Notes: generated from the letters alone by a model not told the origin. DNA of 51,997 nt from Pelagibius sp. (GCF_028289705.1 NZ_JANQOI010000178.1:1-51997), one strand, 5' to 3'; positions 16,183 through 25,562 are shown, counted from the first letter of the stretch. Numbers and translations are program-made.

Positions 16183-17259
16183 ATGGCGGCGCAGCAGGAA
16201 CAGCGGCCGCCCTTCACGGCGGCAGAACGCCTGGAGGGCGGTGACCGCATCCCGCCCTTTCGCTTTGCCGATCAGGACGGCCGCCCGGTGGGCCCTCTGG
16301 ACGACCGCCTGGCGGGCCGGCCGCTGGTCCTGGCCTTCGAATGCGAGGGCACGGGGCCGACTTACGAGGACGAACTGGCCGCCCTGGCCGACGCGCTCGC
16401 GGAGAGCGCAGCCGTTGTCCTCGCCATCACCCGCCGCAGCCCGGAGGAAAACCGCGCCCTGAGGGACGGCCGGTCCCTGCCCTTCTCCGTCCTGTCCGAC
16501 GCCAAGGCGGAACTCTACGGGGCCTGCGGCCTCGATCCGCTCACCATCGGTCGGCCCGCCGTCACCTTCGTGCTGGATGCCAACCTGCGCATGGTGGAGC
16601 TTTTCGACGGCGGCGGCGCCACCCGTAGCGCCGAGATCCTGGCGGCCCTTGAGGCTGCCGCAGACGACCCGCTGAGCGCGCCGCCGGCCGGCCACCCGCC
16701 GGTCATCGTGCTGCCGCGCACCCTGAGCGCCAAAGACTGCGCCGACCTGATCGACTACTGGCATCGCCCGGCCCCGGTCTGGGAGGCCGAGGGGCTGACC
16801 ACCCAGGGCTTCGGCCAGGAGGCGGGCGATTTCATGGTGCGCAACAAGGACTACGGCAAGGTCTCGCAGCTCGTGGTGCGCGATCCCGAGTTGCAGAAGT
16901 ACCTCGACGCCAAGCTGAACCGCCGGGTGATCCCGGAGCTGCGCAAGGCCTTCCAGACCAAGATCTCACGGCGCGAGGATTACCGCATCGCAGGCTACGA
17001 CTCGGCGGAGAGCGGCAGCCTCGGCCCGCACCGCGACAACCCCACCAAGGAAACCCGCCACCGCCGCTTCACCATCTCCGTCACCCTGAACGGCGGCGCC
17101 TTCGAAGGCGGCGAACTGCGCTTCAGCGAATACAGCCAGCAGGGCTATCTCGTCCCCACCGGCACCGCCGTCATCTGGTCCTGCTCCCTCCTCCACGAGG
17201 TGCTGCCGGTGACCGCGGGCCGGCGGTTCATCCTGGGGACGCACCTGTTTGGGACGTGA
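16183..17259 (+). CDS. Fusion of redoxin-like domain and 2-oxoglutarate/Fe(II) oxygenase
   Basis: 358 residues. The first ~155 look like an AhpC/TSA redoxin (PPFRFADQDGRPVGPLDD, then LPFSVLSDAKAELYGACG). The expected TxxC peroxidatic motif is replaced by FECEGTGPTYEDEL, leaving one cysteine in an altered setting. Residues ~175-358 form a prolyl-hydroxylase-like 2OG oxygenase: His283 and Asp285 in GPHRDN, His338 in LLHEVLP and the 2OG-binding arginine at 347/348 before FILGTHLF. Both halves seem intact in frame. The fusion may couple peroxide sensing to hydroxylation, but the target is unknown. It is monocistronic and ends facing a palindromic intergenic repeat. Confidence 0.85.
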   Translation: MAAQQEQRPPFTAAERLEGGDRIPPFRFADQDGRPVGPLDDRLAGRPLVLAFECEGTGPTYEDELAALADALAESAAVVLAITRRSPEENRALRDGRSLPFSVLSDAKAELYGACGLDPLTIGRPAVTFVLDANLRMVELFDGGGATRSAEILAALEAAADDPLSAPPAGHPPVIVLPRTLSAKDCADLIDYWHRPAPVWEAEGLTTQGFGQEAGDFMVRNKDYGKVSQLVVRDPELQKYLDAKLNRRVIPELRKAFQTKISRREDYRIAGYDSAESGSLGPHRDNPTKETRHRRFTISVTLNGGAFEGGELRFSEYSQQGYLVPTGTAVIWSCSLLHEVLPVTAGRRFILGTHLFGT

Positions 17260-17293
17260 GGGCCAGTCCGTTCCCACCGATACCGAGCCCGAT

Positions 17294-17446
17294 CCCCCTC
17301 ACCCTCCCGCTGACGCGGGCCCCTCCCTCTCCCACGCCGGGGAGAGGGATATCTCACCCGCACATTTGGTTCCCTCTCCCCGCCGTGGGAGAGGGTTGCG
17401 CAGGCTTGGTGAGCGCAGCGAGCCTAGCCGAAGCTGGGTGAGGGGG
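17294..17446. repeat. Nested palindromic intergenic element between convergent genes
   Basis: Outer arms CCCCCTCACCC (17294-17304) and GGGTGAGGGGG (17436-17446) are perfect inverted repeats. Inside are two GC-rich hairpins, 17325-17348 and 17372-17395, that are near-perfect inverted copies of each other. No U-tract follows. The location between converging genes fits a bidirectional transcription stop, and the form resembles dispersed REP/BIME-type repeats of GC-rich proteobacteria. Confidence 0.75.
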
Positions 17447-17473
17447 AGCGCCGCACGAGGGTGACGATGGGCG

Positions 17474-19549
17474 CTACCCTACCGCAATGGCCTCGCGTTT
17501 GAAGGGCGCGACGTCGGGGTCAACCATCTCCCCGAACTCCCGGGCGTAGCGGTGGCCGGCGAAGACGGCGGCGGCGATGGTGCCTGGCGCGCGGGCGTCG
17601 CCGAGGGTCTGGAGGGTCTCTAGGCCGGCGTCGGGCCAGTCGGCTTCGCGCCGCCGCAGGTCGAGAGTCAGCGACTCGTTGGGCAGGCGGGCGGTGACCA
17701 GGACCAGGGTGGCGCAGGCGAGGGTCTCCGGCGCTTCGGTGAAAGCGCAGGCGAGGTCGACGCGGGTGGCTGTGCGTCCCGTCAGCACGCTGTTCAGCCT
17801 GATGGTCACGCAGCACTCGGCGAGGCGGCGGTGGATGCGGGGCTGGTCGAGGGCGTACTGGGTCCAGGCGGAGACCAGGGGCGCCGGGGTCACGTAGGTA
17901 ACCGCGCGCCCGGCCTTGGCCAGGACTTCCGCCATGAGGCCGCCCATGAGATAGCCCTCGTCGTCGTAGACCACCACCGGCCCGTCGGGCAGCGCCGCGG
18001 CGTCGAAGCCGTCGGCCACTACGTCGTCGGGGGTCAGGAGGGCGCCCGCTCCCAGTCCCGGCACCGGCGCATGGCGGGACCGGCCGATGCCGTCGCGGCG
18101 CCAGGTGGCGCCGGTGGCCAGCGCCACATGGGCGATGCCGTAGCTGAGGATCTCCCCGGCGGTCAACGCGCTGGCGAGGTACATCTCGACATTGGGCAGC
18201 TTGTGCAACTGGCCCAGGCGCCAGTCCCGCACCCGGGCCCAGGAGGCAAGGCCCGGCAGGCGGCATTCCCGGGCGACGCGCCCGCCCCAGTCTTCCCCAG
18301 CCTCGGCCAGCACCACCTCCAGCCCGCGCTGGCCGCAGGCCCGGGCCGCCTCCAGGCCGGCCGGGCCGCCGCCGACGATCAGCACCCGCTCGCGCTGCTC
18401 GACGGCGGGGATGACCTCGGGGTGCCAGCCGCGGCGCCACTCCTCCCCCATGGTCGGGTTCTGGGTGCAGCGGATCGGCGCGGCGAAGTTGTCGCCGGTG
18501 ACGCAGATGTTGCAGCCGATGCACTCGCGGATGTCGTCGATGCGCCCTTCCTCGATCTTCTTCGGCAAAAAGGGATCGGCGATGGAAGGCCGCGCCGCGC
18601 CGATGAGATCGAGGTGGCCCTGCTTCACCACCCGCACCATGGCGTCCGGCGAGGTGTAGCGCCCCACGCCCACCACCGGCTTCGAGGTGAGCGATTTCAC
18701 GAAGCGGGTATAGGGCTCCTGAAAGCCCTCCTCGGAGAAGCGGGCGGTCTGGCTGTCGTTGGCCCAGCCCGAGAGGCTGACGTCCCAGAGGTCCGGCAGC
18801 TCGGCCAGCAAGGCGACGACATCGTGGGCCTCCCCCTCCGCGCTGATGCCCTCCTCCCCCAGCAGTTCGTCGACGGCAAACCGGAAGGCCACGGCGCAGC
18901 GGTCGCCCACTGCCTCCTTGGTGTCGATGAGGATTTCTTTGATGAGGCGCGCGCGGTTTTCCAGGCTGCCGCCGTACTCGTCGCAGCGGTCGTTGTGGCG
19001 CCGCGACAGGAAGTGCTGCAGCAGGGCCATGTCGTGGCCGGCATAGACATAGACGATGTCGAAGCCGGCCTCCTTGGCGCGCAGGGCGGCGTTGCGGTGC
19101 CAGCGCCGCAGGTTCGCGATGTCGGTCTTGTCCATGGCGCGGGCCTGCACCGGGTCGCCGGAATCGACGATGCGGTGGGAGGGGCCCAGCGGCACCTCCC
19201 GGCTGTAGTGGTTTGGGCTGTGGTGGCCGTTGTGCACCAGCTCGATCCCCGCCAGGCTGCCCCGGGCGTGCACCGCCTCGGTCAACGCTTTTAGGTGCGG
19301 CAGGTCCTGGGCGTCCCAGATGCGGTTTTCCACGTAAGGCGTGATCTCGGCGGAGTGGTGGATCTCCGCCTCCTCGGTGCAGACCACCGCCCAGCCGCCC
19401 TCCGCCTTCATGCCGCGCAGGGCGGCGTTGGACATCGGGAAGCGGTAGCCCATGCCGGCGCAGTGGGGCACCTGGTAGAAGCGGTTGCGCGCGGTCACCG
19501 GCCCGATGGGCACCGGCTCGAAGAGGACGTCGTAGCGGGGATCGCGCAT
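17474..19549 (-). CDS. FMN/4Fe-4S/FAD-type amine demethylase (StcD / trimethylamine-dehydrogenase family)
   Basis: 691 residues from ATG 19549 (MRDPRYDVLFEP, the family's usual start). An old-yellow-enzyme TIM barrel fills residues 1-340 (NRFYQVPHCAGMG, ELVHNGHHSPNHY, VGRYTSPDAMVRVV). A 4Fe-4S site C343-x2-C346-x2-C349-x11-C361 follows, then an ADP/FAD-like Rossmann domain (VLIVGGGPAGLEAA) to the end. This is the layout of dimethylamine/trimethylamine dehydrogenases and of StcD, the N-methylproline demethylase of stachydrine catabolism. With HpbD-like epimerases and a Rieske enzyme nearby, N-methylproline-type demethylation is the favoured role. It is last in a four-gene operon with transporter and dioxygenase genes. 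Confidence 0.88.
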   Translation of the reverse strand: MRDPRYDVLFEPVPIGPVTARNRFYQVPHCAGMGYRFPMSNAALRGMKAEGGWAVVCTEEAEIHHSAEITPYVENRIWDAQDLPHLKALTEAVHARGSLAGIELVHNGHHSPNHYSREVPLGPSHRIVDSGDPVQARAMDKTDIANLRRWHRNAALRAKEAGFDIVYVYAGHDMALLQHFLSRRHNDRCDEYGGSLENRARLIKEILIDTKEAVGDRCAVAFRFAVDELLGEEGISAEGEAHDVVALLAELPDLWDVSLSGWANDSQTARFSEEGFQEPYTRFVKSLTSKPVVGVGRYTSPDAMVRVVKQGHLDLIGAARPSIADPFLPKKIEEGRIDDIRECIGCNICVTGDNFAAPIRCTQNPTMGEEWRRGWHPEVIPAVEQRERVLIVGGGPAGLEAARACGQRGLEVVLAEAGEDWGGRVARECRLPGLASWARVRDWRLGQLHKLPNVEMYLASALTAGEILSYGIAHVALATGATWRRDGIGRSRHAPVPGLGAGALLTPDDVVADGFDAAALPDGPVVVYDDEGYLMGGLMAEVLAKAGRAVTYVTPAPLVSAWTQYALDQPRIHRRLAECCVTIRLNSVLTGRTATRVDLACAFTEAPETLACATLVLVTARLPNESLTLDLRRREADWPDAGLETLQTLGDARAPGTIAAAVFAGHRYAREFGEMVDPDVAPFKREAIAVG

Positions 19550-19606
19550 CGAAGCTCTCTGGTTGCTGGTTGTCGCGGCGCCGGCCCGACGCAAATCGAA
19601 CGCGCT

Positions 19607-20593
19607 CTACCGCGTATGACCCTTGCCGTAGTAGGCCTCGATGCGCGCCTGCACAATCTCGAAGACCACCGACATCACCCAGTAGATCACGGCGGCGGCG
19701 ATGAGGAACTCGAAGACCTGGAAGTCGCGCTTGCCGAGCACCTGGGCGGTCTTGGTCAGCTCCCAGACGCCGACCACGGAGACCAGCGAGGAGTCCTTCA
19801 GCATGGCGATGAACTGGTTGCCGGTGGGCGGCACGATGAGGCGCATGGCCTGGGGGAAGACGATCTTGCGGAAGATCAGGTTGGACGGCAGGGCAAGCGC
19901 CTTGGCCGCCTCGCGCTGGCCCGCGGGCACGCCCTCGATGCCGGCGCGGAAGATCTCCGCCATATAGGCGCCGTAGCAGAGCGAAAGCGCGGTGATGCCG
20001 GCGGGCACCGCCTCCATGACGAAACCGAGCTGCGCGAAGCCGGTGTAGATCAGCACCACCTGCAGTAACAGCGGCGTGCCGCGGAAGAAGGAGATGTAGA
20101 AAGTCGCCACGGCATAGAAAGCGCCGTTGCGCGACAGCTTGCCCAAGGCGCCCGCCAGCGCCAGCACGCAGGCGATGGCAATGGCGATCAGCGATACGTA
20201 GAGCGTGGTGAAGGCACCGGTGGTGATCAGGAAGTAGAGGTTGGAAACCCCGGAGCGCCCTACCGCGAAGATCACCCCGAAGTCGCGGTCGAAGGAGAGC
20301 ACGAAGCCGTAGAACAGCAGCAGCAACTCGCCCCAGACCAGCAGCACCTGGTAGCGGAAGGGCAGCAGGCGCAGGAACTCCAGATTGGCGACCAGGGCAC
20401 CGGCCAGCATCAGGCCCACCAGCAGGTGGCGGCCGAAGCCGGTCTCGGCCTCCGGGTCCACGGCGCCCAGCAAGGGCGAGAAGAGGTCTCCGGCTGCCGT
20501 GCCGCCCAGGCCCAGGGCGGTCAGCAGCGCCGCGGCGACGAGGAAGAGGGTCGCCCGTGAGAACCAGGGGCTCTCACGGGCGAGGTCGAACAT
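19607..20593 (-). CDS. Polar amino acid ABC transporter, inner-membrane permease
   Basis: 328 residues. The C-terminal ~210 are a His/Glu/Gln/Arg/opine-type permease with the cytoplasmic EAA loop (GVPAGQREAAKALALPSN, then FPQAMRLIVPP). The N-terminal ~115 residues add about three more hydrophobic segments and a soluble loop (GDLFSPLLGAVDPEAETGF). This resembles larger family members that carry such an extension. It follows the binding protein by 12 bp. No second permease and no ATPase are encoded nearby, so the partner must come from elsewhere. A cationic or zwitterionic amino acid or betaine is the likely cargo. Confidence 0.9.
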   Translation of the reverse strand: MFDLARESPWFSRATLFLVAAALLTALGLGGTAAGDLFSPLLGAVDPEAETGFGRHLLVGLMLAGALVANLEFLRLLPFRYQVLLVWGELLLLFYGFVLSFDRDFGVIFAVGRSGVSNLYFLITTGAFTTLYVSLIAIAIACVLALAGALGKLSRNGAFYAVATFYISFFRGTPLLLQVVLIYTGFAQLGFVMEAVPAGITALSLCYGAYMAEIFRAGIEGVPAGQREAAKALALPSNLIFRKIVFPQAMRLIVPPTGNQFIAMLKDSSLVSVVGVWELTKTAQVLGKRDFQVFEFLIAAAVIYWVMSVVFEIVQARIEAYYGKGHTR

Positions 20594-20605
20594 CGAAGCC
20601 CCCGC

Positions 20606-21436
20606 TTACTGAACCGAGGTCAGGTCGACCCCGTACCACTTCTCCGACAGCTTCTTCAGGGTGCCATCGGCCTTCATCGCGTCGACGATCGCGGTGATCT
20701 TGGCGTCGAACTCCGGATCGCCCTTGTCGGTGGCTACGGACAGCGGCTCGTAGAAGGCCGGCTTGCCGATCACCTTCAAGGGATAGCCGCCCCTGCTGAT
20801 GGCTTCCTCAATGGTCGGCAGGGCCGAGAAAACCGCGTCGAGACGGGTGCCGTCGCCCAGGCGCAGGTCGTCGAAGGCATGGGTGTCGGTCTCGTAGGTT
20901 TTGATCTCCCCGGCCTCGACCTTGTACTCGAAGGGCGGCGCCCCTTCCGCATCGATCGTGAGCTGCTGGTTCAGGTAATCATCGTAGGTGCAGCCGCCGC
21001 AGGCGCCGATGGTCTTGCCGTTGAGGTCGGCCAGCGAGTCGATCTCGGAGTCTTTGTGCACGGCAAAGGCGGCCGGCGTGTAGTAGTAGACCGCCGGGAA
21101 GTTCAGCACCTCGGCGCGCTTCTTGGTCGGGGTCATGGAGCCGACGGACATGTCCCAGCGCCCGCCCCAGCTGCCTCCGGTGATGATGTCCCAGGAGGGC
21201 GTGACGATCTTCAGCTCGACGCCCATACGCTTGGCGATCTCCTTGCCGACGTCGACGTCGAAGCCGTCCATCTCGTTGGCGTCGTTGAGGAAGGACTGCG
21301 GCGGATACTCCGCGTCGGAGGACATGGTGAGGGTCTTGGTGGACATCACCCGGTCAAGGGTGTCACCGGCAAACGCCGGGCCGGCCATGGCCAACGCCAA
21401 GGTGGCGGCCATTCCCAAGGTAACGATGGATCTCAT
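20606..21436 (-). CDS. ABC transporter substrate-binding protein, family 3
   Basis: 276 residues with a Sec signal peptide (LGMAATLALAMAGPAFA, cut before GDTLD). Family-3 landmarks are YPPQSFLNDANEMDGFDVDV, GKEIAKRMGV, WDMSVGSMTPTKKRAEVLNF and the C-terminal KLSEKWYG. A cysteine pair in GACGGCTYDDYL may form a disulfide. GGGAG sits 10 nt before ATG 21436. It lies between the permease and the dioxygenase-like gene, and probably delivers a trimethylated or N-methylated amino acid to the enzymes of this operon. The ligand is inferred. Confidence 0.92.
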   Translation of the reverse strand: MRSIVTLGMAATLALAMAGPAFAGDTLDRVMSTKTLTMSSDAEYPPQSFLNDANEMDGFDVDVGKEIAKRMGVELKIVTPSWDIITGGSWGGRWDMSVGSMTPTKKRAEVLNFPAVYYYTPAAFAVHKDSEIDSLADLNGKTIGACGGCTYDDYLNQQLTIDAEGAPPFEYKVEAGEIKTYETDTHAFDDLRLGDGTRLDAVFSALPTIEEAISRGGYPLKVIGKPAFYEPLSVATDKGDPEFDAKITAIVDAMKADGTLKKLSEKWYGVDLTSVQ

Positions 21437-21464
21437 TCTTTGTTTCTCCCTGTGGTTAAGATTG

Positions 21465-22613
21465 TTATTGGCGCGGCGCGGTCCTGCTCCTTGCGTTCAG
21501 GGTGCGCAGCGCGGATTCGAAGTCTTCGTGATTGTGATAGCAGCCGCAGAACACACGCTTGCCGGAATAGCCCATGCGGCCGTGCAGCAGGCGCCAGTTG
21601 TCGAAAATCAGCGCCATGCCGGGCCGCAGCGGCACGGTCTGCCAGTTCTCCTGGTTCACGATGCGGGCGTGGAAATCGGCATAGGCGCGGTAGAAGGCCT
21701 TCATGCGTTCCGGCTCGAGGTGGAAGGGCGCGCGGTCGTAGTTGTTGAAGGTCACCTGCGCCAACCGGCCCTGGCCGTCCAGGCGGATGGCCGGGCGCTC
21801 AGCGCGCAGGTGCTGGCCCTCCTCGATGTAGCGCCCCGGCACCGAGACTTCGCAGAGCACCCGGAACAGCTCCGGCTCTTCGCTGCGCATCTGCTCGGCC
21901 AAGGCGAAGCCGTCCACCAGGATCGACTCGCCGCCCGTGCCGTCGAACTCCTGGCAGAGGAAGCACTGCAGGCCCGGCGCGTCGTGGCTATAGGTAGCGT
22001 CGGTGTGGGGCTCCAGGTATTGGGTCGAATAGGCAGTGTCGTCGTGCTCGGTCAGCTCCGCCGAAAGCGACCAGATGCCGCCGAAGATGGTCTCGCGGAT
22101 GTAGCCGAAGCGGCCGAAGAGATCGCGCGCCGAGGCCTCGTCGGTGGGCACCCCGGCGATGACCACGAAGCCGTCGCGCTGCAGCCGCTCGAAGCATGTG
22201 CGCAGGCCGTCCCCCTCCCCGGCGATGGTGCCATAGGCCACCGGCTCAACCACCTGCAGCGGCGATCCGGCGGACCAGAGCCGTGGCGGAATCCTGGCCT
22301 GGGTGTCCCAGTCATCGGCGGCAAGGCCGGCCATGGCGGCCAGGAATTCGGCGCTGTAGCAACTGCGCAGGCCGCTTTCGGGCCAGGTCACGGCCAGCGT
22401 CCGCCCCTCTTCAAGGATCGCGCTATCGGCACCGCGGATCGCCTCGTCCAGGGCGAAGGTATCGACGCGGCGCTGCAGCGTGGCCGGGTCCAGGCTTGCG
22501 GGGCTCTGGTCGTGATCGCGCAGCCAGAACCAGGAAAACCGGCTTTCCGCGCCGTCCCGCCAGCGCAGAACCAAGCCCTCGTCGTTGCCCTCAACCGCCG
22601 CGATCACCGTCAT
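21465..22613 (-). CDS. 2-oxoglutarate dioxygenase, gamma-butyrobetaine/trimethyllysine dioxygenase-like
   Basis: 382 residues with the two-part BBOX/TMLD build. A small N-terminal domain (residues ~1-95: GLVLRWRDGAESRFSWFWLR, CYSAEFL) is followed by a TauD-type oxygenase domain. Iron ligands are His203 and Asp205 in HTDATYSHDAPGLQCF and His344 in WRLLHGRM. FDGTGGESILVDGF, FNNYDRAPF and FCGCYHNHEDFESALR resemble trimethyllysine dioxygenase most. The N-terminal zinc-site cysteines of true gamma-butyrobetaine hydroxylases are not obvious. It should hydroxylate a trimethylammonium acid on its carbon chain. First gene of the leftward operon with transporter and demethylase. Confidence 0.87.
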   Translation of the reverse strand: MTVIAAVEGNDEGLVLRWRDGAESRFSWFWLRDHDQSPASLDPATLQRRVDTFALDEAIRGADSAILEEGRTLAVTWPESGLRSCYSAEFLAAMAGLAADDWDTQARIPPRLWSAGSPLQVVEPVAYGTIAGEGDGLRTCFERLQRDGFVVIAGVPTDEASARDLFGRFGYIRETIFGGIWSLSAELTEHDDTAYSTQYLEPHTDATYSHDAPGLQCFLCQEFDGTGGESILVDGFALAEQMRSEEPELFRVLCEVSVPGRYIEEGQHLRAERPAIRLDGQGRLAQVTFNNYDRAPFHLEPERMKAFYRAYADFHARIVNQENWQTVPLRPGMALIFDNWRLLHGRMGYSGKRVFCGCYHNHEDFESALRTLNARSRTAPRQ

Positions 22614-22761
22614 CGTCTTCGCTCTTCATCCCGTGCGTTGCCGAACCCAGGTGACCAGTCTAGCGCGCCGGGGAAAAGCGGAAAACCTGGAGTTTCGTCC
22701 AGCGATCTCAAAGCCTTATGGCAAAAGGCTCCCTGGCGCGCCTGCCGCGCGGGCGGCCCTC

Positions 22762-24312
22762 CTATCGCCAGCGCGGGGTAAAGGCGGGCGGCGGAGGAAA
22801 GCGGGAGCGCGCGTCGTGGTCGCTCAGTTCCATATGGCTGCGGGTGTATTCGTCGCCGGCCGCGCGCGGCGGCTGATAGTCCCAGCCGGTGTGCTGGCCA
22901 CGGGTCAGGGCGCCATTGATGAAGCGGCGCCGGGCCTGATCCTCCAAGACCGCCCGCGCCACCGCCTCGGTATCCCAGTGGGCGCCCGCCTGCCGGCGGA
23001 AGTCCGCCAGGACCTCGGCCTGCCCCGGATCGCCGGCCAGATTGGTCAACTCGTCCGGATCCGCCTCCAAATCGAAGAGCTGTTCCGGGTCCCCCGGGCA
23101 GCAGGTGTATTTGAAGCGTCCCTGGCGGATCATCAGCAGCGGCGCGGCCGCGCCCTCCGCCAGATACTCGCTGACCGCCCGGCCCTGATCCGCCTCGCCG
23201 CGGCAGGCCGGCAGCAGGGACACACCGTCCAGCGGATCGACAGGCTCGGGCATCTCGCCGGCACCGCTTTCCGCCGCCAGCGCCATCAGGCTCGGCAGCA
23301 CGTCGACCTGGGAGGCCGGCGCCGCCACCCGCCGCGCCGCGAAGAGCTGCGGTGCGGAGACGATAAGCGGGATGCGCACCGACCACTCATAGAGGCTCAT
23401 CTTGTACCAGAGGCCGCGCTCGCCCAGCATGTCGCCGTGGTCGGAGAGAAACACCACCACCGTGTCGTCGCGCAGGCCGAGATCGGTCAAGGTCTGCATC
23501 AGCCGTCCCAGCCAGTGATCGACGTAGGAGACGTTGGCGTAGTAGGCGCGGCGCGCGCGGCGCACGTCTTCCTCGGTCACCTCGGCGGCGTCGACGGCGA
23601 TGGCCCGTTCGAGGCGCAGGCTGTGCGGATCGTTGGCCTCCGCGGCCGGACGCGCCACCCGCGGCAGGTCGATCTCCTCGCCCTCGTAGAGATCCCAGAA
23701 CTGCCGCCGCGCCGCATAGGGGTCGTGGGGGTGGATGAAGCTGGTCACCAGGCAGAAGGGCCGGCCGTCGCCGTTGCGGGCGGCATCGTAGAGCCAGCGC
23801 AGCGCCTGGGCGCCGACCTCGTCGTCGTAGGCGAGCTGATTGGTGATCTCGGCCACCCCCGCCTGCTTGACGCTGGACATGTTGTGATACCAGAGGTCGA
23901 TGCGCTGCTCCGGCATGCGCCAGTCCGGCACCCAGCCGAAGTCGGCGGGATAGATGTCGGTGGTGACCCGCTGCTCGAAGCCGTGCAACTGGTCGGGACC
24001 GACGAAGTGCATCTTGCCGGAGAGGCAGGTGCGGTAGCCCATGGCCCTCAGGTAGTGGGCGAAGGTCGGCAGGGTGCTGGGCAGGTAGGCCGCGTTGTCG
24101 TAGCCGCCGAAGCGAGAGACATAGCGCCCGGTCATGAAGGCATAGCGCCCCGGCGTGCAGAGCGGCGAGTTGCAATAGGCGCTGTCGAAGACCACACCCT
24201 CCGCCGCCAGGGCGTCGATGTGGGGCGAGCGCACCAGCGGGTGGCCGTAGCAGCCGAGCGCGAAGGGCGTGAGCTGGTCGGCCATGACGATGAGAAAGTT
24301 GGATGCGGCCAT
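22762..24312 (-). CDS. betC: Choline-sulfatase
   Basis: 516 residues. The formylglycine site is Cys52 in SPLCTPGRYAFMTG (C-x-P-x-R). Stretches such as SGKMHFVGPDQLHGFEQRV, TTDIYPADFGWVPD, AGVAEITNQ and SDHGDMLGERGLWYKM are nearly what I remember of Sinorhizobium BetC, and the choline-sulfatase C-terminal tail is present. It hydrolyses choline-O-sulfate to choline and sulfate, feeding glycine betaine synthesis or carbon/nitrogen supply. AGGGAG precedes the ATG. It is 148 bp upstream of the dioxygenase-led operon and on the same strand. No betA, betB or betI lies in the window. Activity requires a sulfatase-maturing enzyme from elsewhere. Confidence 0.93.
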   Translation of the reverse strand: MAASNFLIVMADQLTPFALGCYGHPLVRSPHIDALAAEGVVFDSAYCNSPLCTPGRYAFMTGRYVSRFGGYDNAAYLPSTLPTFAHYLRAMGYRTCLSGKMHFVGPDQLHGFEQRVTTDIYPADFGWVPDWRMPEQRIDLWYHNMSSVKQAGVAEITNQLAYDDEVGAQALRWLYDAARNGDGRPFCLVTSFIHPHDPYAARRQFWDLYEGEEIDLPRVARPAAEANDPHSLRLERAIAVDAAEVTEEDVRRARRAYYANVSYVDHWLGRLMQTLTDLGLRDDTVVVFLSDHGDMLGERGLWYKMSLYEWSVRIPLIVSAPQLFAARRVAAPASQVDVLPSLMALAAESGAGEMPEPVDPLDGVSLLPACRGEADQGRAVSEYLAEGAAAPLLMIRQGRFKYTCCPGDPEQLFDLEADPDELTNLAGDPGQAEVLADFRRQAGAHWDTEAVARAVLEDQARRRFINGALTRGQHTGWDYQPPRAAGDEYTRSHMELSDHDARSRFPPPPAFTPRWR

Positions 24313-24492
24313 CGGCCAGTCTCCCTAGATCTTGCTGCGGACCCTACGTTTACAGAAGGTCCCTATCCTGCCAATGGACAGCAGAATGGAAGTCGCCGGC
24401 CGGAGGGTCTGTCGCAGCCGCGACATTGATCGCCGCGGCGAAAGGCAATAGACAGGCTGTCGGCCGTCAACCGCCCAACGAAGGACCCTCCC

Positions 24493-25497
24493 ATGCGCCA
24501 AGACCGATCCGCGCCGCGCGGCAGCCTGCACAGCCTGGTTCTGGAATCGGAGCGGCTGCGGGGCAACCTCCTCGGCGATCCCCATGAGCGCGAGGTTGCG
24601 GTCTACCTTCCCCATGGCCACGACGGCAAGGGCCTGCCCCTGCTCGTCGACCTGGTGGGCTTCACCGCCGGCGGGCCGGCCCACGTCAACTGGAAGAACT
24701 TCGGCGAGAACCTGCCGGAGCGCCTCGACCGGTTGATCGGCAGCGGGGCCATGCCGCCGGTGGTGGTTGCCTTCCCCGACTGCTTTACCCGGCTGGGCGG
24801 CAACCAGTACATCAACTCGGCCGCCATGGGCCCCTGGGAAGAGGTGCTGATCGAGGAGATCGTGCCCCTGGTCGAAGGGCGGTTCGGCTGTGGTGGGGAC
24901 GGCCGGCGCGGCGTCTTCGGCAAGTCGTCGGGCGGCTACGGGTCTATCGTCCATGCCCTGCGGCGCTCCGACTTCTGGGCGGCAGCCGCCTGCCATTCCG
25001 GCGACATGGGCTTCGAGCTCTGTTATCTGGGCGAGTTTCCGAGCCTGCTGCGCGCCCTCGCCAAGAAGGGCTCCATCCAGCAGTTCATCACCGACTTCGA
25101 GGCCGGCCCGAAGTGGAAGGGCGACGACATCCACCAGCTCATGACACTCGCCATGTGCGCCACCTACGACCCCGACCCGGAGGCCTTCTGCGGCATCCGT
25201 CTGCCGGTGGACCCGGAGACCTGCGAGGTGATCGAGGCGCGCTGGCAGAACTGGCGGCGCTGGGACCCGATCAACCTGGCGGACGACCACGCGGCGAACC
25301 TGAAGACGCTCAAGGCGCTGTGGATCGACTGCGGCGACGTCGATCAATACGACCTGGTCTACGGAGCCAGACGCCTGCACCGCAAGCTGACGGCCGCCGG
25401 GGTCGAGCACGTCTACGAGGAGTTTCCCGACAACCACTCCTCGGTCGATTTCCGCATGGACCGCAGCCTGCCCTACCTGGCCAAGGCGCTGAGCTGA
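24493..25497 (+). CDS. Esterase of the enterochelin-esterase/PHB-depolymerase-like alpha/beta hydrolase group
   Basis: 334 residues. The nucleophile elbow is GKSSGGYGS (Ser near residue 145), preceded by VVVAFPDCFTRLGGNQYIN and EEIVPLVEGRFG. A late His in FPDNHSSVDFRM completes a plausible triad. No signal peptide is seen, so it acts in the cytoplasm. It is divergent from betC across 180 bp, possibly sharing control. The substrate is not evident; family members cleave esters of siderophores, formylglutathione-like thioesters or short acyl esters. Confidence 0.85.
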   Translation: MRQDRSAPRGSLHSLVLESERLRGNLLGDPHEREVAVYLPHGHDGKGLPLLVDLVGFTAGGPAHVNWKNFGENLPERLDRLIGSGAMPPVVVAFPDCFTRLGGNQYINSAAMGPWEEVLIEEIVPLVEGRFGCGGDGRRGVFGKSSGGYGSIVHALRRSDFWAAAACHSGDMGFELCYLGEFPSLLRALAKKGSIQQFITDFEAGPKWKGDDIHQLMTLAMCATYDPDPEAFCGIRLPVDPETCEVIEARWQNWRRWDPINLADDHAANLKTLKALWIDCGDVDQYDLVYGARRLHRKLTAAGVEHVYEEFPDNHSSVDFRMDRSLPYLAKALS

Positions 25498-25562
25498 GCC
25501 TGTCCCGGCGTCGCTGGCGCCAGTCCTGCAGGAAACATTCAAAGACCTGGACTTAGGCCACT

